From Progne subis subis (taxonomy: Eukaryota; Chordata; Aves; Passeriformes; Hirundinidae): a stretch of DNA of 64,000 bases. Made by a program: the position numbers and the translations under genes. Below, one piece after another: positions 36,511 to 48,790 of the stretch. Position 1 is the first letter of the stretch. Each line of letters opens with the position of its first letter. Location: assembly GCA_022316685.1 (NCBI GenBank), contig JAKJHU010000083.1, positions 992,001-1,056,000 of the forward strand, written 5' to 3'. The notes beneath the pieces were generated by a model. That model searched no databases and was not told the origin of the DNA. It was given only the letters and a program-made list of their open reading frames with translations.

Positions 36511-38084
36511 GTGGGTGGTTTTGTTCCTCCATCAGAAGTAACTCCCAGCTTTCACAGGATCGGGAGACTCATAACAGGCCTGTGTTGGTCTCTCCTTTGG
36601 TGCAGTGAGAAGTGTTAAACTCAGAATCTGGGTAATTTCCTTGGGTTAGTCTCGCCCGTTAATGCTCGTACGTAGAAATTCCTGCATTATTACATTTTTA
36701 GCATTATCGTGTATCAGTTCTGCTTCGGTCCTGCCGAGCATGAAGGCTTATCCAGATCCCAAACGCAAGTAAATGCCAAGGAAAGAAATTGACATTTACA
36801 ACAGAATTGTCTATACGGATTGTTTATTTCATCAAGCGCGGAGCTGGGTTAAAAAATGCTCAAAAATCGTTTTGCAGCTGGATTCTCAAATAATGGTTTG
36901 GTAACGTTGACAAGGACTCGGGTGCTCAAACAGTGTCTGGGGACAGGTGGCCCCTGCTGCTTAAAATCTGTTGAAATTGCAAGTTTGCATAAAGAATTTA
37001 AGGTTAAGTGCACTGGGACCAATCAACAGGTGTGTCTTACACATCTTTCTGCGAGGTAGAGGCTGAATCCTAACTTCCCTCCTCTTTCCTTGGGTTTTTG
37101 GCATTAGGAGCTTAGAAACAACATTTTGTTTCTTTCGTCTTTATCATTTTTCTCTGAAATAGTTTTCCTCCAGGACTTTGCTTCCATTATTTCCATATAT
37201 ATTTGAAATTTTTGCCTTCCAGCTGAAATTTTTATGGGCCCTAAATCAAAACGGTCCCATTATAAATTTACAGCCGGTTTGGTAATGTGACAACTTAATA
37301 TTGTTGTATAAACATGTTTTTTGCAAGAAAATTTGTTTTGAGTGAAACCATATGCACACGTTAATGGGAAATATTTTTCACACTTTTTCTTTTTTGCCAT
37401 TCTTTGTATTTGTCTCAATATTTATTAATAGCATCCTTCTGAAACTTCTCTGATGAGACCATACAGCAGATTTTTTTTTTTTTTAAGCTGTAACTGGAGT
37501 ACAATTTTATGTGTCTTGGATGGGATTCCAAGCAGAGCTGTATGAGAGTAAAATAACATGTATTCCCTGATTATATAGCTATAATTATACTTAGGGGCTG
37601 GTATTATATAAACCATTGGATCAAAGCTCCCCAATAGATGAACCATCGTTCACTGTTTTATGTGTAAACCAATCCATAAGGACCTCCCACTGTGGAGCTT
37701 CTGCTGGGGAACTCGATAAAATGATCTTTGAGTTCACATTGTGCTCTTTGGAGAGGTTGCTGTCCTCATTTGGACTCTTTCCCACCTTTTTCCTATGGTA
37801 AAGCAGTTGCAATACTTTAGGGGAGGTAGAAGTTGTGAATTTTGACAGGTTTGAGGTAACCTCCATTACTTTCCAACACGACACTGCATTTTGTTTATCC
37901 TGCAAATCATGTCTCTGATGAAGAGCTGCTTGGCAAGAGATGCTTCCTGGAGCTTGGTGTCTCACACCTCAATTTTCTGGGAAATTTAGTGTAGATGATT
38001 GTTTAGCTGTCAGCACTGGCTATCCACTTGATTTAAAAAAAATATTGCTTCATCATCAAGAGGTTTCTGTCCAACCTACAGGCA
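36511..38084. other. unique non-coding sequence
   Basis: No gene or transposon recognised. A 13- to 14-nt T run lies near 37,471. Minus-strand open frame 37,965-37,621 (114 codons) has no recognisable domain. Confidence 0.5.
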
Positions 38085-38492
38085 GTGGGTTGTGGATTAT
38101 GGATGGTTTGGGTCAGGAGGGACCATAAAGATCATCTCACTCCACCCTGCCATGGGCAGGGACACCTTCCACCATCCCAGGCTGCTCCAAGCCCTGTGTC
38201 CAGCCTGGCCTTGGGCACTTCCAGGGATCCAGGGGCAGCCACAGCTTCTTTGGGCACCCTGTGCCAGGGCCTGCCCACCCTCATACCAGGAATTCCTTCC
38301 CAATATCCAATTTAACTTTGCCCCTTGTCAGTTTGAAGCCATTCCCCCTTGTCCCCAGGCCCTCTCCAGATAATTGGATGTCCTGGACAGGGACTTGGGA
38401 CTCCATGTCCCAAGAGGAGAGTCTTCCTTTAGGCACTGGAAGGGGCTCTGAAGTCTCCCTGGAGCCTTCTCCAGGCTGTCTCCATAGGAGAG
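38085..38492 (-). mobile_element. CR1 LINE 3'-end fragment
   Basis: A well-kept minus-strand copy: ATGGTTTGGGTCAGGAGGGA, AAAGATCATCTCACTCCACC, TGCCATGGGCAGGGACACC, CAGGGCCTGCCCACCCTCAT, TGAAGCCATTCCCCCTTGTC and GAGCCTTCTCCAGGCTG. About 410 bp cover the 3' UTR and the end of ORF2. It is 5'-truncated, and overlapping open frames on both strands are by-products of the repeat. Confidence 0.93.
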
Positions 38493-41400
38493 GGGACAAA
38501 TATCTGATTTTTTCTTGCTTTGTGTGATTGTGTGAAAATGGAAAGGATGTTGTCCCGTGTAAGGCCATGTTTTATGTCACTGTTTTATCTCAGCCTCACT
38601 TCTCTGAGGAGGGGATCAGCTCAGGGCTGCCCTGTTTGAGCAGTAACTTTAGGGTTTGTTTTTTCAGGTGTTTATTGTACTGTGAGGAGTTGTGAATATT
38701 GCCCCATCCCTCAGGTCTGCTGCTGTTCCCTTTTCTGTCTCACGTTCCCTGGAGAGCTCTGTGGTGTCCACTGCAGGGACAACTGAGCTCTGGCTCCCAT
38801 ATTTTAACCAGATTTTTCTGGAAAGCAAAGGCCTTCTGTATTATCTCATAGCGGCTTTGTTTTCACGTGACTCCCTTGGTGGGAGGCACCTTGGAAAGCC
38901 TACAAATATCTATTGGATTTTAATAGATGAAAATATATGGGGTTTCCCTCGTCCCATGTGCATGTAGCAGGTCATGAGCCATGACTTCCCTTTACCAAAA
39001 AGGAAAACTCTTCTCCTTTTTTATTAATAATATATATTTATCTATGTGTTTATCACTAGGTACGGTAATTTCTTTTTATTTTCCTGGTATAGGAGCCAGG
39101 ATTGCTCATCTGTGTTACTTCTATATCTGCGATAAACTTAAAAAAAAGGAAAATAATGACCCTCCCACCTCTCTCTGCTGCTCCAGTCATCCCTGAATAA
39201 ATATTCTGTCTCCTGCTCAGTGGCAGTTGCTGTCTCTGCACAGCAGCTTCTTCTAGACCAAGTTTGCTTGTTGCATGTTACACACAAACTTATTTTCATA
39301 AAATCATTAATGAAACACAAAATGTGGCCTCAAGCTTTAAAACTTAAGTCTTTAGTTTTCCTGGGTTTAATCTTTTGGATTTTATACTTTTGATACCTAA
39401 CAGAATTATTTTTCCCAGGTCCTCCTTCTCCTCCTCCTGTATTTCTTTTTAATCCTACTTTTCCATGCAAGTCTCCTTTGCAATTTCCCCCCCAAGTTTC
39501 TGCCCAGATGGAGTTTTATATGTTCTTAGCTGTCAGGTTTCGTTGTGCAGGGCTTTTAGCAGCAAGGTCAGTCCACGGGAAGTTCTGTTATTCCTAACGA
39601 AGGATAGGTGGCACTCTTGTTATTTTTGTTTGGTTCCTGAAATAACAGGTGTATGTACTCTCTCAGATTTCTTTTTATAGAGTAAGTGCTTTAGAGAGTG
39701 TTCTTGAGCATGAAGAGGATTTGATTTGATTTTTTTTTTTTTTTTAAATATGAACGTGTACTTCAGTTGCATGAGTCTGTGGCTGGAGCACAGTACTCTC
39801 TAGGAAGAGAAAATGTTATTTTCATGAAGACCTAAAGGAAGAGTGCTCACCTATATGGCACAGCCTCATTTTACACATACAATTGTTCTGATTTTTTTTT
39901 TTTTTTCTATTTTCTTACTATTTCAAAAGGCAAATAAGAAAGCCAACAAAACCTTTAATGTAATTTAAATTCCAGTTATTAATACCTTTATACTTGTTAT
40001 TTTCTTGTTAGTTTTGAATTTGAAGCACAGGCTTAAACTGGCATGCTAATCCTAGCACTGCATGTTAGCAACTCCTAAATAGTCCAGAGAGCCTTTGTTC
40101 CTTAAAGCAGGGGAGTAAATCTGTCTTGTCCTAATTCTATCAATTCATTGCAAAATTGGATAAGTGTGTGAGTTTGAGTATTTTCTCTTCTGCTCTAAAA
40201 ATCTGAAATGTGGCATGCTGGTAGAGGTATGGCGTGCTTTAAAGGAAGGTTTTCTGGAGCTTTAAAGGAAGATTGGAGGTTTAAAGTTCAGCTCCCTGGG
40301 ATGTTTTTCCTCCTCAGGAACACGGTTCTGTGGAGGTGCTTTAACCTCGATGCTCAGTTACTGCAAATCAGATCAATGTCACTGATTGTCCCCTGCGCCA
40401 ACAGAGGCCAAATGCTCTGGTGAGCTCAGCCCTGTGTCTCCTGATCCTCTCCTCAATCCATTGATTCTGTTCCAGCTCTTCCCAGAGAGAGAAGCGCTCT
40501 TGCCCCGTAGTTGAAAGGATGAGCAGAGATTAGAAAAGTCCAAGAGTATGAATCTCTTCCACGTGGACATGTAAATACTCAGTATTTTGTGGTGTGCTCT
40601 GGCCATGCAAGCAGTCTCTGTGATGGGGTCACGGTTTCTCCAGGGCCACAGACTTTTTTTTCCCAGGGAATTTCTCAGCTGAAGCCCTCTAAGCAAGGCA
40701 ATACCCAAGTTCTGAATCTCCAGTAAAGCTGCTTTGGTTGTGCAGTTCAAATAGAAATTTAAACAGGAAAGCCTGGAAAGGAAAGGAGATATTGATTCCA
40801 GACCCAAAAAAACCCAAAAACCCCCAAAACATCAATGTGGATGTCATTGGAGGTTTCAGACTAGGTGTTACTCCGTAAGCATGGCATAATGGCTTTGTGG
40901 GTTTTAATATATTTTTTTTCAAGCTTAAATTTTAGTTAACTACAGTTTAGAGTTCTGGACTGGACTCTGTGCTGGGCTGGTATGAATTTAGGTGAGAGTA
41001 AATCTCTCTTGAAAGAATTTCCAATCTAATTTAGTTTTTAGCTATCTTCATTTAGAATACTTAGTTAGTATATATTCACTGGGGAAAGAGTACTTGATTT
41101 TAATTTTCATGATGATTGGATTATGGAATTAAAAGTTGATTGAACAAGTTATTTTGTTTTATTGGTTGAAGGAACATAACTCGGCAGTTTATTTTGCAGT
41201 TTATATTTTTGGTGCCATCTCATGTAACACAGGCTCGTGTATTACTCATCCTTCCCTTCTCCTACAAAGCCTTTTGGATTTTTTTTATTTCTCTTTTAAA
41301 TTTCAATACCCTGGAGTGTTTGAATTGAAGAGTCTCAAATAAAAACCTATTTTTGGGGCAGGAAGTTTTCTTGATGTTTTGGTTAACATTTACTTCTACT

Positions 41401-42819
41401 TTCTAATGCCAAATCATCTTTCAAGCTGATGCCATTAAGGCAGAGAATTTTATGGTTTGCATAATAATACAAGTCCCAAATGGTGGCAGTTATTGAAATT
41501 AACACTTTTTTCCCAACTGTGGGAGTACCAGCATCTTTGAGAGATTCCAATTTTGGTTCTTATTTATGCTTGACATTTAATGTGCTTGACATTCTGATTA
41601 TTTTACACCTACCTAATTTCTTCTAGCTCCAGGGATAATGACAATATTTTAAGCATCTGTGAAGCGTAGCTCTGTGTTATGGACCAGGTGCAATGCCACA
41701 TATGGAAGGAAAAAGTCCCTAAACTATTTCTGGAATAATTTTGATGTTATTGTTGCATATCTCAGGGTCAGGTAGAATTTCTCACCAGCTTGGTCTGGTT
41801 ACCAGTATTAGCTTTATTAATATTTTTTATCCTGTTATTTAGCCATTTATCTGTGTGTCTATAGATGTAAATAAATCACATAATGTTGACTGGGTGCTCA
41901 CATGGTGTTCTTTGTGATCTAGGGGCAAGGCATTAGAGAGAGAGTTTTCCAAGTTGTTACTGGAGATTTATATTTTTTACTAAATTTTGAATTAAAATGG
42001 GCTGTAAAATAACATTATAAAATTCGTCCCTTTAAACTGAGCTCATGAGTCCATGGCACACCTTTAGTGTAGAACTTACAACTGCCCTGTGTCTTGGTTT
42101 ATAGATAATTGAGATATAACCTGAGAAATTAAAATATAGGGGGGAAAAATTACCCAAATGACTGTAAGTACACTCTGTGTAAAGTCTTTACTCTCCCTTT
42201 GCAAAATAATTTCATTAATCTTTTTGAGTTGTATTCCCATTTATTATGTGGCTCCCTGCAGTTGTGTCAGGTTCTAGGCTCCTTTGTAAAGGTTAAACTG
42301 GTTATCAGGGAAAGAGGGAGCAGGATGAAAACACCAGGAAAGCCATATTCTTCAAAGAAGTGCAGCTGATGGCCACAATTTCCTTTTTCATGTGCTGGAA
42401 ATCTTGTGCTGTATTTGACTATTGACTACATGAAGAGTGATGGAGAAAAGTTAAAGTATTTCATTTTACAGACCCATGTGGGTGGACGTTAAATACTCAC
42501 CCAAGTCCTCCCTAAACAATCACCATGGCTCAGCAAGGGGTCCTTGAAGCAGCTCTGACTGAGTGGGTTATAGGAAGAGTTTTAAATTTTCCTTTATTTT
42601 GCAATCTTGCCACCTGGTGGTATGGCCTAATAATAAATATTTGGTTAGAAATCTGTTCCAAAAGTTGTATTTTCTTTGGTAGACAAAGTGTTGAGGCTGG
42701 AATTTCAAACTGGATCCTACATGGGTTCCTGTTTTTAGCAGACAGGTTCAGTAGTGTTCTTCCTTCACTGTCAGTGCCCTGTGTCTGGGCAGTGCCAGGC
42801 TGTGCATCCCTCGGCATTA
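38493..42819. other. unique non-coding sequence
   Basis: No gene or transposon recognised. T runs of 14-16 nt lie near 39,730 and 39,892. The word GCTTTAAAGGAAG is repeated at 40,236 and 40,259. Confidence 0.5.
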
Positions 42820-43500
42820 AATATCATAGAGCCTCATCAGAGGGTGGCTTGGGTTGGAAGAGACCTTAAAGATCATCCCCTTCCCCCCCTGCCATGGGCA
42901 GGGACACCTTCCACCATCCCAGGCTGCTCCAAGCCCCAATGTCCAGCCTGGCCTTGGGCACTGCCAGGGATCCAGGGGCAGCCTCAGGTTCTCTGGACAC
43001 CCTGTGCCAGAGCCTCCCCATCCTCGCAGGGAACCATTTTTTCCCTCATATCCGATCCATCCCTGCCCTCTGGCAGTGGGAAGCCATTCCCCCATGTCCT
43101 GTCACTCCAGGCCCTTGTAGAGTCCCTCTCCATCTTTCCTGCAGCCCCTTCAGGCCCTGCAAGGCAACACTGAGCTCATCCCAAAACTTCTCTCCAGGTG
43201 AACAATCCCAGCTCTCCCAGCCTTTCCTCCAGGCAGAGCTGCTCCATCCCTGGGATCATCCTGGAGCCTCCTCTGGGCTCTGTCCAGCAGCTCCAGCTCC
43301 TCCCTGAGCTGAGCTGGGGCAGCTCTGCAGGTGGGGTCTCACCTGAGCACAGGGGCAGAGGGGCGGAATCCTCACACTGGGGCAGGGGGATTTGGGGTCC
43401 CAGCACATGGCTGGAGCATATCCAGCCTCTCATCCACCAGCACCTCTAAGTCTCTCCTGGGCTGCTCCATCTTTTCATTCCCCAGCTCCCACTGATCTCT
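42820..43500 (-). mobile_element. CR1 LINE 3'-end fragment, longest copy
   Basis: About 680 bp of minus-strand CR1: GGCTTGGGTTGGAAGAGACC, TGCCATGGGCAGGGACACC, GGAAGCCATTCCCCCATGTC, GAACAATCCCAGCTCTCCCA, GGATCATCCTGGAGCCTCCT and, at the far end, CCAGCCTCTCATCCACCAGC with CACCTCTAAGTCTCTCCTGG. The last two are the complement of the CR1 ORF2 stretch reading towards the 3' UTR. It is 5'-truncated, so no reverse-transcriptase core is present. The insertion explains the local GC richness and the many open frames listed here on both strands. Confidence 0.93.
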
Positions 43501-44814
43501 ACAGACACGAGGGAAGAGAAAGTCTGGAGATAATCTGTCATCCTGGAACACTGTGTTATGCATTAACCTTCACAGTATATTTGAAATGCATCTTACAAAA
43601 CAGTGGTGTCCATGTCCTGGAAGTCCCAGATAAATTATACAAACTGAACTGACCTAAGTTACGGTAAAAATGTTTAAGGGATGTGGCTATACCTGAAACA
43701 AGTCCTACAAATGCCAGCAATATGGAACTTAAATGTGTTTGAATAGTTTAAATGTTCATTTGGGCACAGAGTGGAGAATGAATAAAGCCCGTGATGTGCA
43801 AAACCTGGCAGAGCTGACACTTGGTGGCAGGAGCATGGGAAAGCTCATTCCTTTATGCTAATCCAAGATGAAGCAGATGTGGTCTTACTGGTGTCTGCAG
43901 GGAAATCCTCATTTATAATGAAAGATGTTTTCACATGGTGTTCAAAGGGCCTTAAACAATCCAGTTTTAGCAAGCTGAATCCAAACATGATTTACTGAGG
44001 GGTGTAATGAATTGATCATTAGCTGGAAGTTACAAGGCAGAAGTGGATGTTTGCTCTCCCAGGACTGTCCCCTCCGGCTCTGCCATATGCTGTGGTTTGA
44101 CGCGAGAGGAGCCGAACGTAACTCTGTGCCTTGGGTCACAAATGGCACTGTGCTGGAGCACAGCAGTTCCCTTCTGACACCGAAACATGAGAAATGGATT
44201 TCTTTTTGTCTGTCCTTGTGGTGTAGTGGGGATATGCTCCCACATGGAACACCTGCACCGCGTCCTGCTGCCTGTCGTTCCCTGCACCCTCCCGAGCGTC
44301 TCTCGTGAAACCAGCCAGAATGCCACTTATTCACCATGACATCACTCTGCTGACCTTAAGACCTCTCAATTATTCCCTTCCAAGTTCTTATGTCATGCGA
44401 GGAAAACCAGGGGAATGTTTCCCCCTCTGCTCCTTCCCTCTCTGCTGACGTTTCCCTCTCAGACACAATGCACGCGGAGTTTTCAGTTTCGAAAAACTAG
44501 ATTAAAAATCACATTTATTTACAAATATGAAAGGCCAGAGGGCTGCAGCTCTGATAAATAGGTGAGAAGAGATATCATTGGGACTGGAGGCCTGTGTTTT
44601 TGAGCTTTTAATTCACATCTTTGGTCACAGAGTTGGAACTTTTTAATCACTTTATTTTACTGCAAAATGTCCCTAACTGTTTTTGACACTGGATGTTTGC
44701 TCTTGGATCTGTTTCTCCTGTGGGGTATCCTTTAGATCAATCCTTGTTTGTTCTATTAATTTGCTTAATTCTCTGGGGTTTGTCAAGTCTAATTATCGTC
44801 TTTTTTTCTTCCAG
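43501..44814. other. unique non-coding sequence
   Basis: No gene or transposon recognised. A 131-codon minus-strand open frame (44,337-43,942) overlaps plus-strand open frames and has no known domain. The final 20 bases are a pyrimidine tract (TTTTTTTCTTCCAG), described with the exon candidate. Confidence 0.5.
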
Positions 44815-44914
44815 TTTTGAAATCAAGATTGATTAGCCAACACGAGAAGACCCAGCTGGTTATGTGACTCAGAACCCTGTTTATGAAGCACCCGCTCCTT
44901 TTTACAAGACAACT
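44815..44914 (+). CDS. candidate exon with strong donor, gene unknown
   Basis: A pyrimidine tract ending in TTCCAG (44,814) precedes it and a near-perfect donor, ACAACT/GTAAGT, closes it at 44,915. From an internal AG at 44,836 the frame is open for exactly 26 codons to the donor. Its second half reads QNPVYEAPAPFYKTT, proline- and tyrosine-rich with an NPxY motif like those of cytoplasmic tails bound by PTB domains. If the upstream TTCCAG is used, the same frame carries a stop 22 bases in, and the alternative frame ends at TGA inside the exon. A whole-exon reading would then be terminal or untranslated. Phase 0 at 44,837 would fit the phase-0 end of the 9,548-9,599 candidate. The gene is not recognised. 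An A29 run begins 27 bases past the donor. Confidence 0.25.
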
Positions 44915-44941
44915 GTAAGTTGTTTCTTTTTCTCTTCTTCC

Positions 44942-44970
<29 letters not shown>
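44942..44970 (+). repeat. poly-A tract (29 nt)
   Basis: Uninterrupted A run, the longest A homopolymer on the plus strand. No retrocopy is evident to its left. Confidence 0.9.
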
Positions 44971-44972
<2 letters not shown>

Positions 44973-47347
44973 AAAAATCTACTGTTGTAACCTCATATAA
45001 ATTCTGGAAAATTCTTGAGGAATTCACTTTTATTGGTAAAGACAATCTTGAATTTTACCTTGGCCAGCCAAGGACACAGAAGCTCTCTATCCACTTTACC
45101 ACACTACTACCAGAGGTTTTTTCCCCTCACAGTGATGGTTTTACATGGTTTAAGGAGAGACCCCCTTGGTTAGGATGATGAGTGTGCTGTCTCTTTTCAT
45201 TGTGTTATGTGAAATGTGGGATCAGGGAAGGTGACAAACCTGTCTTGGAGTGCACTGCTGGTGGGTCGTGTGAGGAGAAGCTGAATCCCAGCATGGCGGT
45301 GGTGCAGGAGGAGTTGGCACCTCTGCAAACAGGTACCTCCAGCAGAATTCTACATTCTCCCACACACCCTGGCATTTTGGACCAAATAATGCTTCCTCTG
45401 TACTTGATTTAGACAGGTATTTTTTTCCCCACAATTATAAATTTGTTTTTCATAAGGCAACCCCTCAATTTCACTCACAAACTAGAATTTCTCATGTAAA
45501 GCATCAGTTACAGTCTGTAATGCAAGTGTGGGGATGCAGAAATGAAGGTTCCAGCAGTAATAGCGCATGGCTTAATTATTTTTTTGATCTATACCATGAG
45601 CTGTGTTTTATAAGCTCAACTTAATAAAATTATTAGATCCAGGTAGAGTGCTGATACGTTTGTCATCATGTTTGATGTGGTGGGAATCTTATATATCCTT
45701 TTTCACTTGTGTGAAAAAGCTCTGCCTTAGTGGTGATGAGACATTAATTGCTGTAACCAGGTGGTGGTGGGGTTTAATTATTAAATTTTGGAAGCCATAC
45801 ATTTATAAATGTTCCATTTAGATGAGCAGGACTCCAGCCAGTGCTATTAGGTATGGGGCAGCACCACATGATCTCAAGCTTTTCTTTAGTTATAACTGCA
45901 CTGAAGGCCAGGCAGGCTGGGCTGGCTGAACTTCATAATCTTGTTAAAATGGCATTGCCCAGCTGCCACTGATTGTATAAAAAATCCATTATTTTGTGAG
46001 TGGAAGGAACGAGCTGGTATTTATTCTGAATTTTCTCTTGAATAGCAAGTGATTCTAGTAACTTGCAAGTGGTGATACAATGCATGTACAGTCTCTGTTT
46101 TCATTTGTTACCTCTCTTGTTGCTGAAGGTTCATTAACCAAGGAGGGAAAATGAGGTATAATAGTCAAACCGTTACGAGAAAAAAGGGAAAATAGCACTC
46201 ACTTCCAAGTAAGTTTTGGGCTTATGAAACTGTAGAACCAAAAAATAAAAATTAGTAAGTATTAACTGTGAAACTGTTTTGTAGAGTGAAGTATAAGCTT
46301 TGCATTGATTTTTATGATTGCAAGGAGATGTCTGAGCAAATTTACTTTATGACAACAATAAAATATTCCAAAAATATTGAGATAAGTTTGCAAGTTATTA
46401 GGGAAGAGAGAGAATCACACTCTTTTTTCAACAAATAAACATGGGAAACAGAAAGATAACAAGAGCACCCTGTTGCTTTGAGTGTCTGTTCACAGAACTC
46501 TCTCTCTCCTATGGTGTGTGTGGAACAGATTTAAAGCTCGATAGAAGCACAAAGAAATGAATAACTCAGATTAAAAGGCTTTGCTGGTTTTCTGTGAGTA
46601 ATGAAGGGAGCTCTCCATAGATTAGAGCTCTGAGTTCTGTATAGCTGCTGTGCAGAACTCTGCACAGGCTTGTTTTAGATTAATTTTTCTATATTGTATA
46701 TTGAAAAACCTGAAACAACAACTGTTCTGTTAGGAGGTTTATAAAAATAGTTACATTGTACAAAGTGGCACTTGCACAGCTCTAATACATTCAAAATATT
46801 ATGTAATGTAAATGTGGAGAGGAATTACTCAAAGGTTTGCTCGTTTTGGTACTTTCCAGATGGAGTTCCACTCAGGTAATGAGTGTACTTGTAGTTCTCA
46901 CCTCCATGTAAATGGCTGATGGGTTCTTTTAGCTAAAACCAACCCAACTTACATCAAAATGTTCTGGTAGGTGTCTATATATATATTTTTTTTTCAGTAT
47001 CGAGCAGAATTGAAAACATGGTCATAATGACTGTGTGGGCAATTGTAGCATCAAGTATTTCAGAGTGCTCAGCATCACTCCTCCCTGACAGCAGCAGTTT
47101 GTCACTGGTGCTTTAATGAAGGTTTTAATAAGTGCCACAAGCTATGCAGACCAAATATTGTGCTTGTCTTTCAAAGTACTACAGATTTGAGCTTCATTTT
47201 CCCCCCAAACTCTTAAAACAAGTAGTCTATAATCTATTTGTCAGACTATTTAAATGTCTGTAAGAGACTGAAAAGCAAAGACAGACTTACTAGAGAGGGA
47301 ACTTTCTTAGTCATTCAGCTATCAAAAAAGAAAACCCTCCTGAGGGT

Positions 47348-47349
<2 letters not shown>
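44971..47349. other. unique non-coding sequence
   Basis: AT-rich and without recognised elements. A short TA run followed by T9 lies at 46,978-46,997. Confidence 0.55.

Positions 47350-47397
<48 letters not shown>
47350..47397 (+). repeat. long poly-T tract (about 48 nt)
   Basis: The longest homopolymer in the window, flanked by CCTGAGGGTGG and GGGAAATAAG. There is no clear retrocopy to its right. Length may be approximate. Confidence 0.9.
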
Positions 47398-47398
<1 letters not shown>

Positions 47399-48280
47399 GG
47401 AAATAAGCAGAGCTTGAAATACTGTAATTTTCTCTATTTCTCAGTATAATAGTTTCAATATAGTTTCAATTGCTGTTGTGGAAGGTGAGCTGCCAGGCAA
47501 AACCACGTGATTCTGTGAGCTCGCAGAGATAAAAAAATGGTAACTCCCAAAACCAAACTTTCCTATAGCCTTCAGCCTCTCCCATCCCATTCCAGGATAA
47601 AATGGGCTGAATCCCTGGATGCCTCTGCTTAACTTCCCTCCCAACCAGAGCTGAGGCTGCACACAAGGAAGGTGTTGCTGCTTGCACTGATGAACACAAA
47701 GCACCTGCTGTGCTCAGACCTTGGCAGGAGCTTTAGACAAGAGCCAGGAGATCCCACTGCTGTGGGAATGCTCTGGGAATGCTCTGGGAAGGTGTCTGCT
47801 GAGCCCAGGAGCCCCCAAGGATTATTTTTTCTCAGAAGCAGCTGCAGGTGTTGTCCTTTCCTAAAGATGTTCCCATGTGAAGTCCTTCTTGGTTTTGTTT
47901 TGTCATTCCCGTGATTTATTGGAGTTATTAAGGAGCTATTTTGGGCTGTGCTGTTATTTCTGTGCTGCTCAGCACTGAAATGCCAGCTGGAGCTGGGGAT
48001 GGAAAGCTGGAGAATGGGTTTATCTTGTGTAGCTGCACCTGCTTTCCCCTCCAGGCCTGTAAATGCAGGATCACTGGGAAGTCACTGGAACTTTGGGCTT
48101 TTCCAGCAGTGAGAGAACCTTTGGCAAACAGCTTTTGTCACTTCTGCCACCTCCTCTGGAGGCAGACAGCAGAGAACAGGGCTCCAAGTCTCACTTCACT
48201 GCAATTCCCGGCACAAACTATCCATCAGCTCATCCCAAACAATGAGAGCTGTCAGCAAAATCTGGTTTGCAGGGTGATGT
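47398..48280. other. unique non-coding sequence, GC-richer
   Basis: No gene recognised. The 12-mer GGGAATGCTCTG is tandemly repeated near 47,764-47,790. Open frames up to 119 codons overlap in different frames and have no known domain. Confidence 0.5.
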
Positions 48281-48730
48281 TGATGCCTTGGGCAGGCTGA
48301 CCTGGAACAGTGACTGGACAAAGCTGGAGAATAAAGTAGATATTTATTGAAAAGCCTTTAGGGTACACCTTGGGCAGGACAAGAGCCTGGCCAGGGCTAC
48401 ACCCAAGGTGGACCCAAGATGGTCACAAAGTGGACAAACATGTCACGAGGTCTCACACTTGGATCAGTTTTGGTCCATTTGCATTTTAGGGTTTAATTGT
48501 CCAATTCCAGCTCCAGGTTGTGAGGTCCCATCCTTCTTGTTCCTCCCTCCAGCCACCCTTCTCTGTGCTTTGGGGCTGAAAGTTGTCCTTGGTGTGCAGC
48601 AGGAAAAGGATTTGTTTTGTGTCCCTGCTGTGTGCAGAGAGCTGAGTGACACTGAGTGTGAGCTCAGAGCTGCACCCTGGGCAGCACAGAATCTGAGAAT
48701 ACATGAAAGATAAAACTTCAGGCACCAATG
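48281..48730 (-). mobile_element. solo LTR of an endogenous retrovirus (minus strand)
   Basis: About 450 bp that begins TGATGCC and contains GGGTACACCTTGGGCAGGAC, AGAGCCTGGCCAGGGCTACA, GACCCAAGATGGTCACAAAG and TTGGTCCATTTGCATTTTAG. I recognise these as a long terminal repeat family common in songbird genomes; the family name is not assigned. On the minus strand a polyadenylation signal AATAAA lies at 48,348-48,343, near the 3' end of the LTR as expected for R/U5. The opposite boundary is uncertain, with candidate CA ends at about 48,724-48,732, and I could not confirm a target-site duplication. No second LTR is visible within 4 kb, which suggests a recombined solo LTR. Confidence 0.6.
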
Positions 48731-48740
48731 TCAGAGACAG

Positions 48741-48790
48741 ATCCATCCATCCATCCATCCATCCATCCATCCATCATCATCCATCCATCC
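48741..48790 (+). repeat. (ATCC)n microsatellite
   Basis: About 12 ATCC units with one CATCAT interruption. It starts within about 15 bp of the LTR boundary. Confidence 0.95.

Noticed and set aside
42754..43563. Cluster of seven open frames of 63-139 codons
   Set aside because: All overlap the minus-strand CR1 fragment at 42,820-43,500. None keeps reverse-transcriptase motifs.
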